From an uncultured Selenomonadales bacterium (GTDB lineage Bacteria; Bacillota; Negativicutes; Acidaminococcales; Acidaminococcaceae): a stretch of DNA of 64,000 nt. Shown one piece after another: positions 43,012 to 52,309 of the stretch. How positions within the stretch are numbered: the first letter of the stretch is position 1; each line of letters starts with the position of its first letter. Below the pieces are notes generated by a model. It was not told where the DNA came from. It searched no databases and was given only the letters and a program-made list of their open reading frames with translations. A program made the position numbers and the translations under genes. Location: the NCBI GenBank assembly GCA_900315345.1, contig OMYP01000010.1, positions 41,294-105,293 of the forward strand. The letters run 5' to 3'.

Positions 43012-44082
43012 ATGGAAAGAATAGGCAGGATATTTAAGTTCATGAAGCAACATGACTTGGATTGCATTGCTATTAAAGACGTCTGTACGATTCGTTATCT
43101 TACCGGCTTTACAGGGGATTCCAGCATACTTTATGCGGACGACAGGATTGCGGTACTGATTACGGACGGGCGATATACGGAACAGGCCCGTTCCCAGTTG
43201 AAATACTGCCGGGTGCTGGAATACAAGGCTGATCAGGGAAACAGCATATGGAATACGGTTGCGGAGCTGGCAGGCAAATACCGGAAGGTCGGTTTTGACG
43301 GAGATGCCTATTCTTTTGAGGACGCCAGGGCCCTGAAAAAAGCTCTGCCGGAAAACACGGAGATGGTCAGCGTCAGTCTTCGCGGACTGCGTATCATCAA
43401 GGACGAGCGTGAACTGGAATGTCTGTGGCAGGCGTTCAAAATTTCAGATGGCGCTTTTGACAGGCTTCTGAAAGAAATTAAAGCAGGGATGACAGAAAAG
43501 GAACTGGCTGCCCGGCTTGAGTATTACATGCGAAGCCTTGGCTCCGAAGGGGTATCCTTTGATACGATCGTTGCTTCAGGGCATCGAAGTGCCCTGCCTC
43601 ATGGAGCCCCCACCGATAAGGTACTTGAAGTTGGAGATTTTGTAACCTTTGATTTTGGGGCCGTATATAACGGTTATCATTCCGATACGACAAGAACCGT
43701 AGTGATGGGTATGGCGAATTCATGGCACCGGGAAATTTATACCGTCGTCCAGGAGGCGCAGTATCGCGGCATCAAAGGGGCCAGGCCCGGTATTACGGGG
43801 AAAGAGCTGGACGCAATGATTCGGGACTACATCGAATCCCGGGGCTATGGAAAATATTTCAATCATGGCCTGGGACACGGGGTAGGTCTGGAGATTCATG
43901 AACTGCCGAATATTAACAGCCGCGGTGATACGGTATTAAAAGAAGGCATGGTTTTCAGTATCGAACCGGGCATTTATATTCAGGGAAAGGGCGGAGTCCG
44001 TATCGAAGATACCGTTGTTCTGACCTCTGAAGGCGCCCACAGCCTGACCGGATTGAAGAAAACCTTGACGGAAATTGTATAA
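43012..44082 (+). CDS. M24B family aminopeptidase P-like metallopeptidase
   Basis: This 356-residue enzyme removes N-terminal residues from peptides with proline in second place. The N-terminal creatinase-like domain (residues 1-125) precedes a pita-bread domain. That domain has all five metal ligands: Asp in VTFDFGAVYNGYHSDTTRT (two), His in FNHGLGHGVGLEIHE, Glu in FSIEPGIYIQGKGG and Glu in VRIEDTVVL. SFDTIVASGHRSALPHG gives the substrate-binding His. The length matches the short Firmicute-type enzyme. It lies upstream of efp, a common arrangement in Firmicutes. Confidence 0.93.
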   Translation: MERIGRIFKFMKQHDLDCIAIKDVCTIRYLTGFTGDSSILYADDRIAVLITDGRYTEQARSQLKYCRVLEYKADQGNSIWNTVAELAGKYRKVGFDGDAYSFEDARALKKALPENTEMVSVSLRGLRIIKDERELECLWQAFKISDGAFDRLLKEIKAGMTEKELAARLEYYMRSLGSEGVSFDTIVASGHRSALPHGAPTDKVLEVGDFVTFDFGAVYNGYHSDTTRTVVMGMANSWHREIYTVVQEAQYRGIKGARPGITGKELDAMIRDYIESRGYGKYFNHGLGHGVGLEIHELPNINSRGDTVLKEGMVFSIEPGIYIQGKGGVRIEDTVVLTSEGAHSLTGLKKTLTEIV

Positions 44083-44151
44083 AAGGGTAATATTAAGTGA
44101 TTTGAATTAATTATTTAGCAGATTTCATAAAGAACACAGGAGGATGTATCT

Positions 44152-44709
44152 ATGGTATCTACCAACGAATTTAAGACTGGCCTGACCGTCACTATCGACA
44201 ATGATCCCTGGCAGGTTGTGGAGTTCCAGCATGTAAAGCCGGGCAAGGGCGCAGCCTTTGTTCGCGCAAAAATGCGTAATCTGGCGACTGGCGCCGTTGT
44301 AGAGCGTACCTTTAACGCCGGGGAACGTCTGCCGAAAGCTAACATTGACCGCCGGATCATGCAGTACCTGTATGAAGGGGACGGCAATTATGTGTTCATG
44401 GACAACGATACTTATGAACAGACTGAACTGACCAAAGAACAGATTGGCAACGGTATCAATTTCCTGAAAGAGAATATGGACGTTAAGGTCATCTCTTATG
44501 AAAACCGTGTGCTGGGAGTAGAACTTCCCAATACAGTGGAACTGGTTGTTGTGAAGACTGAACCCGGTATTCGCGGCGATACCGCAACCGGCGGCAGCAA
44601 ACCTGCTACCATGGATACCGGATATGTCGTAAAAGTACCGCTGTTCATCAACGAAGGGGATCATCTGCTCATCGATACCCGCAGCGGGGACTATATCCAG
44701 CGGGCATAA
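44152..44709 (+). CDS. efp: Elongation factor P
   Basis: This 185-residue translation factor rescues ribosomes stalled at consecutive prolines. The KOW-like N-terminal domain has [27 protein letters not shown], where the loop KPGKG carries the Lys that many Firmicutes modify, and two OB-fold domains follow. The C-terminal signature [40 protein letters not shown] is intact. AGGAGG precedes the ATG and a terminator follows closely. Confidence 0.97.
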   Translation: MVSTNEFKTGLTVTIDNDPWQVVEFQHVKPGKGAAFVRAKMRNLATGAVVERTFNAGERLPKANIDRRIMQYLYEGDGNYVFMDNDTYEQTELTKEQIGNGINFLKENMDVKVISYENRVLGVELPNTVELVVVKTEPGIRGDTATGGSKPATMDTGYVVKVPLFINEGDHLLIDTRSGDYIQRA

Positions 44710-44723
44710 AAGAATTTTTACCG

Positions 44724-44752
44724 GGGGCTTCTGAAAAAGAAGTCCCTTTTTT
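44724..44752 (+). terminator. Rho-independent terminator of efp
   Basis: GGGGCTTC-type stem (from 44724) pairs with GAAGTCCC (44739-44746, one G-U pair) around a 7-nt loop, followed by six T. Confidence 0.85.
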
Positions 44753-44804
44753 GTTTTATTCAAAGCATATAGGTCAACAAAACGTTTATTTATTCCTGTT
44801 CATG

Positions 44805-44813
44805 TGGTATAAT
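44805..44813 (+). promoter_or_regulatory. Extended -10 promoter of the asp23-nusB-xseAB operon
   Basis: TGGTATAAT is an extended -10 with TTTATT 17 bases upstream. Transcription from here would give a leader of about 200 nt before the Asp23 start at 45020. Besides the efp terminator and this promoter, I see nothing definite in the 310-base gap. Confidence 0.5.
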
Positions 44814-45019
44814 AATACAAATTTTAATAATGGGGAATAATGCCTGTTCCGAAGATTTTAAACTGTTTCTGAAGATCATATATTTTGGGATATTTATTAA
44901 AGAATAAATGTCTTTGGGACGTAATACCGGAGACTGAGATATTTTATTTTCAAAGGTGCGAATATGGATCGGCCGGCAGTTTTCGGATACAGCTTCCGAC
45001 AGGATCCGAGGAGGTACAG

Positions 45020-45487
45020 ATGGCAGAAGAGATGAGTAATGTTGAAGCGGCCCGTTCCGGTAAAAATCCTGCGCCAGTTCCTGAAGAGGAAGAGCTTGGA
45101 TATATTGAACTGGCTGATGATGTAATTGCCATTGTTGCCAGCCTTGCAGCACTGGATGTTCCAGGGGTACTGGAGATGAGTACGGGGTTCCGGGAAGGGA
45201 TCAGTAATTTTCTGGGGAAGAAGAGCCTGGCAAAGGGTGTCCGGGTAAAAGTGACAGGACACAGTTGCCGGATTGCCGTCTATGTTACCGTAGAGTATGG
45301 ATGTAATATTCCTGAAGTAGCCATGAAACTCCAGAAAAAAGTAAAAAGTGCAGTGGATGAAATGACAGAATATACGGCTGAATTCGTGGATGTGCATATT
45401 GAGGGCGTAAAACGCAGGGAAAAAAGTGAGCTGGAAATCAGTTTTAACAGTCCGGAACCGGATAAGTCGGACAGCATTTTTAATTAA
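45020..45487 (+). CDS. Asp23/Gls24 family envelope stress protein
   Basis: This 155-residue cytoplasmic protein of the alkaline-shock family is normally held at the membrane by AmaP, whose gene follows. The family core is YIELADDVIAIVASLAALDVPGVLEMSTGFREGISNFLGKKSLAKGVRVKV, with VTVEYGCNIPEVAMKLQKKVKSAVDEMT after it. The start is ATG 45020, five bases after GAGGAGG; an upstream extension to 44885 has no such site. It is followed by AmaP and DUF2273, the usual three-gene unit, and then nusB. Confidence 0.93.
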   Translation: MAEEMSNVEAARSGKNPAPVPEEEELGYIELADDVIAIVASLAALDVPGVLEMSTGFREGISNFLGKKSLAKGVRVKVTGHSCRIAVYVTVEYGCNIPEVAMKLQKKVKSAVDEMTEYTAEFVDVHIEGVKRREKSELEISFNSPEPDKSDSIFN

Positions 45488-45501
45488 GGAGTGTGAGGTA
45501 T

Positions 45502-46038
45502 ATGGGAATACCTGATCGAATTATACTGACGCTGTATACTTTTCTGATGGCTGTCTTTGCTGTTGTCTTAATTTTAACTACATTGGGCATGATTCCGTCT
45601 AATTCTTTCATGAATATTATTACTGCCCTTCCAGGAAACTGGGAGTTTGCGGCAGGAGGCGTCGTTCTGTTCCTGATCAGTGTGCGGCTTCTTTTAGCAG
45701 GAATCGGTGTATTCAGCGATACAAATACACTGACACTGTCTGATGCGGACTCCGGAAAAACGATTGTTTCAAAACGGGCGCTGGAAAATTATATAGGTGA
45801 TATAGCCCAGGAAGTGTATGGGATATATGGTGTAAAAGTGGCGGTGGAAACGGAAGATAAAACCACAATCAATGCCCGGATCCATGCTTCGCTTGAACCG
45901 GGGGTAAATGTCTTTGAAATTACGGAAGAGGTTAAGGATAATGTCAAGGAGACGATTAAAAAAGTCGTGGGGCTTGAGGTAAGGAATATTGAGCTGTACT
46001 TCAAGAAAATTAAAAGCAATACGAAGGAAAAAGGGTAA
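45502..46038 (+). CDS. amaP: Alkaline shock response membrane anchor protein AmaP
   Basis: This 178-residue membrane protein anchors the Asp23 protein. It has two membrane helices (about residues 5-29 and 47-69, RIILTLYTFLMAVFAVVLILT and EFAAGGVVLFLISVRLLLAGIG). A cytoplasmic domain similar to Asp23 itself follows (SKRALENYIGDIAQEVYGIYGVKVAVETEDKTTINARIHASLEPGVNVFEI). The ATG at 45502 is preferred over the GTG at 45493, since AAGGAG lies nine bases upstream. It follows the Asp23 stop by 14 bases. Confidence 0.9.
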   Translation: MGIPDRIILTLYTFLMAVFAVVLILTTLGMIPSNSFMNIITALPGNWEFAAGGVVLFLISVRLLLAGIGVFSDTNTLTLSDADSGKTIVSKRALENYIGDIAQEVYGIYGVKVAVETEDKTTINARIHASLEPGVNVFEITEEVKDNVKETIKKVVGLEVRNIELYFKKIKSNTKEKG

Positions 46039-46056
46039 TGAAGGGGAGGTACAGCG

Positions 46057-46284
46057 ATGTTTAAAGATATATTAACCGACATCTGGCTCAATTATCGCGG
46101 TCGCTTCCTGTGCTCATTGTCCGGGTTATGTATAGCGTCCCTGTTTTTGATTGCAGGTTTCTGGCAGACGCTGTTCCTGCTGCTATTTGTTTCAGGCGGT
46201 TTTTTTATCGGCTATAAAATCGACAAGAAGGAAGACCTGGTGGAATGGCTGGACAGGCTGCTCCCACCCGGGTATCACAAATAA
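46057..46284 (+). CDS. DUF2273 family small membrane protein
   Basis: This 75-residue protein has two membrane helices (about residues 14-35 and 37-52) and ends with the charged tail KIDKKEDLVEWLDRLLPPGYHK. It is regularly encoded with Asp23 and AmaP, and here it lies 18 bases after AmaP and 17 before nusB. Its exact role in the envelope stress complex is unknown. AGGGGAGG is a strong ribosome-binding site. Confidence 0.88.
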   Translation: MFKDILTDIWLNYRGRFLCSLSGLCIASLFLIAGFWQTLFLLLFVSGGFFIGYKIDKKEDLVEWLDRLLPPGYHK

Positions 46285-46301
46285 ATGGAGGCTGACCTTA
46301 T

Positions 46302-46724
46302 ATGATTCGCAGAGTTGCAAGGGAAATGGTACTGCAGAGTTTGTTTCAGATGGATTTTACCCAGGCAGATCCTGAGGAATCCCTGAAAATTGCCCTTGAG
46401 GTGCAAAGGGATGAGGAAAAGAGTGAAGAAGCGGAAAAAGCCTTCGGATATGCTGAAAAAGTACTAAAAGGAGTTTCTGAGAATCTTTCGGAAATAGATG
46501 GGCTGATCGGGAAATATGCCATTAACTGGGAAGTAAAGCGGATGCCGGGTATTGACCGGAATATTCTGCGTATGGCAATTTATGAGATGCGTTTTGCAAA
46601 AGAAAAACTGCCCGTTACCGTTGCCGTGAACGAAGCGGTTGAACTGGCCAAGACTTTTGGAACGGAAAAGTCGTCCCGTTTCATCAACGGCGTTTTGGGA
46701 AAACTGATGCGGGAAGAAAAATGA
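46302..46724 (+). CDS. nusB: Transcription antitermination factor NusB
   Basis: This 140-residue all-helical RNA-binding protein pairs with NusE (S10) in rRNA antitermination. It begins IRRVAREMVLQSLFQMDF, and the closing helices INWEVKRMPGIDRNILRMAIYEMRFAKEKLPVTVAVNEAVELAKTFGTEKSSRFINGVLGKL are diagnostic. Its stop overlaps the start of the next gene by four bases (ATGA), so the two are translationally coupled. Confidence 0.96.
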   Translation: MIRRVAREMVLQSLFQMDFTQADPEESLKIALEVQRDEEKSEEAEKAFGYAEKVLKGVSENLSEIDGLIGKYAINWEVKRMPGIDRNILRMAIYEMRFAKEKLPVTVAVNEAVELAKTFGTEKSSRFINGVLGKLMREEK

Positions 46725-47677
46725 CGGAAGAAGTTTATCTTGGCGTTGATACAAGCTGTTATACAACATCGGTTTTGTTTATGGACCGGCAAGGCAATGG
46801 GATTGCCGAAGCCAGAAGGGTCTTGCGTGTCAAACCGGGTGGCTGCGGGTTACAGCAGTCGGAAATGCTGTATCAGCATATCCGCAATCTTCCTGAGTTA
46901 CTGGAAGAGGCTTTGCAGAGTCATAGTTTTTCCCTGCGGGGTATCGGTGTATCTGCACGTCCCCGTCCCCGGACGGATTCTTATATGCCTGCGTTTCTGG
47001 CAGGGCTTGGATTTGCCCGTTCGCTGGCCGCTCTGAACAGGATTCCGGTGTGGCAGATAAGCCATCAGGAAAACCATTTGGAAGCTGCCCTATGGTCTGC
47101 AGGAGGCCCGGATTCGGACCGATTCTTTTTTTTACATGCCTCCGGCGGGACAACGGATCTGTTAATTGCAGAGAAAACGGAAAAAGGCTATAAACTGTCA
47201 GAAATTGGAAGCAGTCTGGATCTGCATGCCGGACAGTTTGTAGATCGCGTCGGTGTTGCGCTGGGATTGCCCTTTCCGGCAGGACCGGCTTTGGAAAAAC
47301 TGGCTGAAGAAGCAGACAAAGTTATGGAAATCCCTGTTTCTGTACATAAGACGCAAGTGAGCTTTTCCGGGCCCTGTACCGCGGTGATTCGCAGAATAAA
47401 AGCAGGTGATGTTCCGCCTGCAGTAATAGCTGCTTCCGTACAGTGGGGACTGGCGGAAACGTTTCTGCGAATGATCCGTAATGCCGCTGCGGAACATAAT
47501 GTGAAGCAGGTGATCCTTGCAGGTGGCGTATCTTCCAACCTTTGGATCCGTAAGCACATGGAAACCAAATTGGCAAAACGAAATATCCGTATATGGGTAC
47601 CTGAAAGCCGTTACAGCGGTGATAATGCAGCCGGCTGTGCAGCATATGCGTATCGGCAGGGAGAACGGCATGGCTGA
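46721..47677 (+). CDS. TsaD/Kae1-like ASKHA protein (O-sialoglycoprotein endopeptidase family paralogue)
   Basis: This 318-residue protein has the fold of TsaD, the t6A tRNA synthase, but is a paralogue rather than TsaD itself. Shared features are YLGVDTSCYTTSVLF at the start, the metal-binding HxxxH in ISHQENHLEAAL, and a phosphate loop HASGGTTDLLI. ILAGGVSSNLWIRKHM and the C-terminal SGDNAAGCAAYAY also match. The GVSARPRPRTDSYMP segment differs from the TsaD consensus GPGLxxxL. It sits between nusB and xseA, overlapping both by a few bases. Its substrate is unknown. Confidence 0.82.
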   Translation: MTEEVYLGVDTSCYTTSVLFMDRQGNGIAEARRVLRVKPGGCGLQQSEMLYQHIRNLPELLEEALQSHSFSLRGIGVSARPRPRTDSYMPAFLAGLGFARSLAALNRIPVWQISHQENHLEAALWSAGGPDSDRFFFLHASGGTTDLLIAEKTEKGYKLSEIGSSLDLHAGQFVDRVGVALGLPFPAGPALEKLAEEADKVMEIPVSVHKTQVSFSGPCTAVIRRIKAGDVPPAVIAASVQWGLAETFLRMIRNAAAEHNVKQVILAGGVSSNLWIRKHMETKLAKRNIRIWVPESRYSGDNAAGCAAYAYRQGERHG

Positions 47678-49148
47678 AAAACAAATCTACACTGTTTCTG
47701 AAATGAACCGTCTCGTTAAAGGGCTGGTTGAAGGCAGCGGGGACGTTGCAAACATACAGGTCAGGGGGGAAATAAGCAATTTCAAGCGATATCCGTCCGG
47801 ACACTGTTACTTCTCATTAAAAGATAATTCAGCCGTTCTGAAATGCGTTATGTTCCGTCATCAGGCGATGCACCTGGTAAAATTTCCCGAAAACGGCGAT
47901 ACGGTGGTAGCGATCGGAAGCATCCGTGTCTATGAAAGGGACGGCATATATCAGCTTTATGTTGATTTAATGAAGGCAGAAGGCATCGGCTCCCTGATGC
48001 AGGCCTATGAAAAACTGAAAAATAAACTGGCCGGAGAAGGTTTATTTGCGGAAGAAAATAAAAAACAGCTTCCTGTGTATCCCCGGAGGGTCGGAATTAT
48101 AACATCCCCGGCCGGCGCTGCAGTACGGGATATAATTACCGTATCCCGCCGCAGGGATCCTGGCGTGCAGCTTTTCCTCTTTCCTGTGGCGGTACAGGGA
48201 AAAGCGGCTGCAGGTGAAATTGTCCGGGCGATTCGGTTCATGAACCGGCATCATCTGGCTGAAGTACTGATCGTAGGACGCGGAGGCGGCTCCCTGGAAG
48301 ACCTGTGGGCTTTTAACGAAGAAGCTGTGGTTCGCGCCATTGCGGCGTCTGACATCCCGGTGGTTTCTTCAGTGGGGCATGAGACGGATTTCACCTTGTC
48401 CGATTTTGCTGCTGACAAACGGGCTGCAACCCCTTCACAGGCGGCGGAAATCGCAGTAGCGGATGTGAAGCATTACCTTCGGCAGGTAGAAGGGGAACAG
48501 GAAAAACTTATTACATATATGCAGCATATATTGCGGGAAAAAACACAGGCCTGGCAAAGAGCTGCAGATAACCCGATGATGAGCAGACCGCTGCAGATTT
48601 TTGAAAAGCCCGAAGAAAGGCTGGACCGTGCCATAATGCGACTGGCGAATACACTCCCGGTAAGGCTCCAGAACAGGGAACTCCGGTTGCAGCAGGCTGT
48701 CCGTATATTGAAAAACCCGGAACGGCTTCTTACAGAACCGGATAGGCGGTTGAAGGCGGCTGTTAAGGTGTTGCGGCATCCTGAAAAATATCTGGAGAAG
48801 CCAGAACAGCAATATATGATTTTGGAAAAGGCATTAAAAAACCAGAAACGGTTTTATGAATACTATGATAAAAAATTTTCCGGGCTTGCCAAGGACATGC
48901 GCAGGGGAATAAAAGACCTGACAGAAAGGAAAAGCCGGGAACTGGCGCTGTTAACAGCCCGTATGGATGCTGTAAGTCCTCTGAAGGTCTTGGGCAGAGG
49001 CTATTCCATGACGATGGATGAAAACGGTAAACTGCTGAAATCAGTAAACGCGGTACACTGGGGAGAAGAGATCCGTACAAGGTTGAACGACGGGGAAATA
49101 TATTCTGTCATCCAGCAAATTGATCCGGCAGAAAGAAAGGCGGAATAA
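47670..49148 (+). CDS. xseA: Exodeoxyribonuclease VII large subunit
   Basis: This 492-residue catalytic subunit degrades single-stranded DNA from both ends. The OB-fold N-terminus (YTVSEMNRLVKGLVEGSGDVANIQVRGEISNFKRYPSGHCYFSLKD) leads to the nuclease core. That core has RVGIITSPAGAAVRDIITVSRRRDP, VLIVGRGGGSLEDLWAFNEE and PVVSSVGHETDFTLSDFAADKRAATPSQAAE. A long coiled coil follows, with several repeats resembling KNPERLL and RHPEKYLEKPE, so it is somewhat longer than the E. coli protein (456). ATG 47670 overlaps the previous stop by eight bases. Confidence 0.96.
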   Translation: MAEKQIYTVSEMNRLVKGLVEGSGDVANIQVRGEISNFKRYPSGHCYFSLKDNSAVLKCVMFRHQAMHLVKFPENGDTVVAIGSIRVYERDGIYQLYVDLMKAEGIGSLMQAYEKLKNKLAGEGLFAEENKKQLPVYPRRVGIITSPAGAAVRDIITVSRRRDPGVQLFLFPVAVQGKAAAGEIVRAIRFMNRHHLAEVLIVGRGGGSLEDLWAFNEEAVVRAIAASDIPVVSSVGHETDFTLSDFAADKRAATPSQAAEIAVADVKHYLRQVEGEQEKLITYMQHILREKTQAWQRAADNPMMSRPLQIFEKPEERLDRAIMRLANTLPVRLQNRELRLQQAVRILKNPERLLTEPDRRLKAAVKVLRHPEKYLEKPEQQYMILEKALKNQKRFYEYYDKKFSGLAKDMRRGIKDLTERKSRELALLTARMDAVSPLKVLGRGYSMTMDENGKLLKSVNAVHWGEEIRTRLNDGEIYSVIQQIDPAERKAE

Positions 49149-49149
49149 T

Positions 49150-49434
49150 ATGGCAGGGAAAAAAACCAGTAAAAATATAAAATTTGAAGAGGCTCTGGCA
49201 GAACTGGAGTCCGTTGTGGATAAACTGCAGAACGGAGATCTGCCGCTTGAAAATGCCATAGAAGAGTTCCAGCGGGGGACGGAGCTGAGCAAAATCTGTC
49301 TGGAAAAGCTGAATGCAGCAAAAGCAGCGGTGCAAAAGCTGGTTGTGGATCCGGATAATGAAGATGACTATCATGCAGAAGAATTTGCGGACCTGGAAGA
49401 AGAAAATATAACTGCTTCCGACCGGGAGGATTAA
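49150..49434 (+). CDS. xseB: Exodeoxyribonuclease VII small subunit
   Basis: This 94-residue helical hairpin protein wraps the coiled coil of XseA. FEEALAELESVVDKLQNGDLPLENAIEEFQRGTELSKIC is the family signature. The acidic tail (DPDNEDDYHAEEFADLEEEN) is longer than usual. It starts one base after the xseA stop and ends two bases before ispA, so the three are tightly coupled. AAAGG provides the ribosome-binding site within the end of xseA. Confidence 0.95.
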   Translation: MAGKKTSKNIKFEEALAELESVVDKLQNGDLPLENAIEEFQRGTELSKICLEKLNAAKAAVQKLVVDPDNEDDYHAEEFADLEEENITASDRED

Positions 49435-49436
49435 AA

Positions 49437-50312
49437 ATGGATTTTCAGCAATACTATGAAAACAGAAAAAAGCTGGTAAATAATTTTCTGGAAAAGAGAA
49501 TGCTTAAAAAGGGCATTTCCAACGTGGACGAGGCAATGAAATACAGCCTTCTGGCCGGCGGAAAGCGGCTGAGGCCCATATTGCTGATGGCGGCAGCAGA
49601 AGCAGTGGGAGCCAATGGCTACGATTATCTCCACGCTGCCTGCGGGCTGGAGATGATCCACACTTATTCCCTGATCCATGATGATCTTCCATGTATGGAT
49701 AATGACGATTACCGGCGGGGACGTCTGACAAACCACAAGGTTTTCGGAGAAGCCATGGCACTGCTGGCAGGGGACGGGCTCCTGACCCTTGCCTTTGAAG
49801 TAATGCTGGAACAGCGTAATGTGAAACCGTCCGTTTTGGTTGAAGTGGTTCATGAAACTGCCATGTGTGCAGGGAATTTCGGTATGGTTGGCGGACAGGC
49901 ACTGGATCTGGATGCGGAAAACCGACAGATTTCTGCTAAAGAACTGAAGACTCTCCATGAAGGAAAGACGGGCGCCATGTTTATTGCGGCAGTCCGTGGC
50001 GGTGCCCATCTGGCAGGAGCAACGGACGAACAGCTGCTTGCGCTGACGCATTTTGCCGAACTTGTGGGGCTGGCTTTCCAAATTCAGGATGATATCCTGG
50101 ATGTGACCAGCACGGAAGAAGAATTGGGTAAACCCATAGGAAGCGATGAAAAGAACCATAAATCCACATATGTTTCCTTATATGGCCTGGAAACGGCAAA
50201 AAAGATGGCTGAGGAAACTACACAGGAAGCTTTGGGCTGTCTGGATATGTTTGGAGAAAAGGCAGAGCCTTTGCGGGAAATAGCAAAGATGATGTGCAAT
50301 CGTAAAAATTAG
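49437..50312 (+). CDS. ispA: Farnesyl diphosphate synthase (polyprenyl synthetase family)
   Basis: This 291-residue prenyltransferase joins isopentenyl diphosphate to allylic diphosphates to make geranyl and farnesyl diphosphate. The first Asp-rich motif is SLIHDDLPCMDNDDYRRGR and the second is GLAFQIQDDILDVT. GGKRLRPIL near residue 42 binds the diphosphate. Product length cannot be read with certainty. It sits between xseB and dxs, as in Bacillus, forming a DNA repair and isoprenoid unit with xseAB and recN. Confidence 0.93.
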   Translation: MDFQQYYENRKKLVNNFLEKRMLKKGISNVDEAMKYSLLAGGKRLRPILLMAAAEAVGANGYDYLHAACGLEMIHTYSLIHDDLPCMDNDDYRRGRLTNHKVFGEAMALLAGDGLLTLAFEVMLEQRNVKPSVLVEVVHETAMCAGNFGMVGGQALDLDAENRQISAKELKTLHEGKTGAMFIAAVRGGAHLAGATDEQLLALTHFAELVGLAFQIQDDILDVTSTEEELGKPIGSDEKNHKSTYVSLYGLETAKKMAEETTQEALGCLDMFGEKAEPLREIAKMMCNRKN

Positions 50313-50419
50313 GGAAATGCTGCCTCATACGGTAATGTGATTGTGAATTTGATTTGATTCAAAAGCTGACTGAAGGAGAATGTTGCTGCTTTCCAAGACT
50401 AACTGAAAGGCGGATTGGA

Positions 50420-52309
50420 ATGTCTGAAGGAAAAATTCTTGACCGGGTGAACAGCCCACTGGACTTGAAGCTGCTTTCTGTGGAAGAAATGAATCAGCTG
50501 GCTGCAGAAATCCGTGAGCTGATCATAGATGTGGTTTCAAAGAACGGAGGCCATCTGGCTCCAAACCTGGGCGTGGTGGAGCTGACCCTTGCATTGCACA
50601 GGGTGTTTGATTGCCCAAAAGATAAACTGATTTTTGATGTAGGACATCAGGCATATATTCATAAAATTTTAACCGGGCGGAAGAAGGATTTTCCTACGCT
50701 TCGGAAATATAAAGGTCTGTCCGGTTTTCCGAAACGGCAGGAAAGTGAGTGTGACGCATTCGGTGTCGGTCATTCTTCTACGTCTGTTTCTGCAGCAGAT
50801 GGGATGGCGGCAGCCCGTGACCTGAAGGGTGAAGACTACCATGTAGTAGCCATTATCGGGGATGGTGCCATGACCGGAGGCATGTCCTTTGAAGCCCTGA
50901 ACCATGTGGGGGACACCAAACGGCGTATCATTATCATTCTGAACGATAATGAAATGTCTATTTCCAAAAATGTGGGCGCCATGTCCCAGTACCTGTACCA
51001 GCTGCGTACAGGGGAAACCTACAACCGGCTGAAACATAATGTGGAAAACTGGCTCAGCGGGCTGGATAGGGGCGCGGATCTTTTGGAGGCCATTGACCGT
51101 GTCAAGGTTGGCGTTAAATACCTGGTGATGCCGGAATCCATGTTTGAGCATCTTGGTATCAAATATTTCGGGCCTGTAGACGGGCATAATATTGAAGCGC
51201 TGATTCCTATGCTGACAGCGGCAAAAAAGGAAGAAGGGCCTGTGCTGATCCATGTTGTCACGAAAAAGGGAAAGGGGTACGCTCCCGCCGAGGAGCGGCC
51301 TAACGAATTCCACGGAACCGGACCCTTTGAGATTGCAACAGGGAAAAAAATCGTGAATCCGGGAGCGCCGGCCTCATATACGTCTGTTTTCGGAAAAACA
51401 TTAGTGGAACTGGCGGAGCAGGATAAAACGATTGTTGCGATTACAGCTGCCATGCCTGACGGAACCGGGGTAGCGGCGTTTGCCCGTAAATTTCCGGAAC
51501 GTTTTTTCGATGTAGGTATTGCGGAACAGCATGCGGTAACTTTTGCGGCAGGTCTGGCTGCGGAAGGGATAAAGCCGGTAACTGCCATATATTCAACCTT
51601 TATGCAGCGGGCCTATGACCAGGTCCTTCATGATGTGTGTATGCAGAAGCTCCCGGTAAAGCTGTGTATGGACCGGGGCGGGCTGGTCGGTGACGATGGA
51701 TATACCCACCACGGGGTTTTCGATTATGCTTACCTTCTTCCTATGCCCAACATGGTAATCATGGCCCCGAAAGATGAAAATGAACTTCGGCATATGCTTT
51801 ACACGGCCGTAGAATATAATGAAGGGCCCATTTCATGCCGGTACCCAAGAGGAAGCGGCACAGGGGCCGACTGTAGCGAACCGCTTCATACGCTGCCTCT
51901 GGGAAAAGCCGAAAAGCTGCGTAATGGAATCGATGTTTCTATCTGGGCTATCGGCAGTATGGTGCAGGAAGCGGAAAGAACGGCGGATCTCCTTCAGAAT
52001 GCCGAAATTTCGGCAGGCGTAGTAAACATGCGCTTTGCCAAGCCTCTGGATGAAGCGCTTTTAGTGGCGGAAGCGAAAACCGTGCCTGCTATTGTCACCA
52101 TGGAAGAAGGAGTGGTTACAGGAGGCGTTGGCGAAGCAGTGATGCAGACGCTGAACAGTTACGGACTTTTGAAGAATGTTTCCGTTCTGCCCTTTGGGAT
52201 ACCGGATGAATTCATATCCCAGGGAGACAGGAAGCTGCTGATGCGGGATATCGGCCTTAGGCCGGAACAGATGGCGGAACGTATAAAGAAATGGCTGGGC
52301 AGGGCATGA
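50420..52309 (+). CDS. dxs: 1-Deoxy-D-xylulose-5-phosphate synthase
   Basis: This 629-residue thiamine-diphosphate enzyme condenses pyruvate with glyceraldehyde 3-phosphate in the first step of the MEP isoprenoid pathway. DVGHQAYIHKILTGR, FGVGHSSTSVSAADGMAAARDL and IGDGAMTGGMSFEALN (Mg/ThDP site) mark the N-terminal domain. RFFDVGIAEQHAVTFAAGLA marks the Pyr domain, and the C-terminal domain carries the usual SIWAIGSM and RFAKPLD. The start is ATG 50420, after AAAGGCGG; an upstream in-frame extension to 50354 looks spurious. It overlaps tlyA. Confidence 0.97.
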   Translation: MSEGKILDRVNSPLDLKLLSVEEMNQLAAEIRELIIDVVSKNGGHLAPNLGVVELTLALHRVFDCPKDKLIFDVGHQAYIHKILTGRKKDFPTLRKYKGLSGFPKRQESECDAFGVGHSSTSVSAADGMAAARDLKGEDYHVVAIIGDGAMTGGMSFEALNHVGDTKRRIIIILNDNEMSISKNVGAMSQYLYQLRTGETYNRLKHNVENWLSGLDRGADLLEAIDRVKVGVKYLVMPESMFEHLGIKYFGPVDGHNIEALIPMLTAAKKEEGPVLIHVVTKKGKGYAPAEERPNEFHGTGPFEIATGKKIVNPGAPASYTSVFGKTLVELAEQDKTIVAITAAMPDGTGVAAFARKFPERFFDVGIAEQHAVTFAAGLAAEGIKPVTAIYSTFMQRAYDQVLHDVCMQKLPVKLCMDRGGLVGDDGYTHHGVFDYAYLLPMPNMVIMAPKDENELRHMLYTAVEYNEGPISCRYPRGSGTGADCSEPLHTLPLGKAEKLRNGIDVSIWAIGSMVQEAERTADLLQNAEISAGVVNMRFAKPLDEALLVAEAKTVPAIVTMEEGVVTGGVGEAVMQTLNSYGLLKNVSVLPFGIPDEFISQGDRKLLMRDIGLRPEQMAERIKKWLGRA

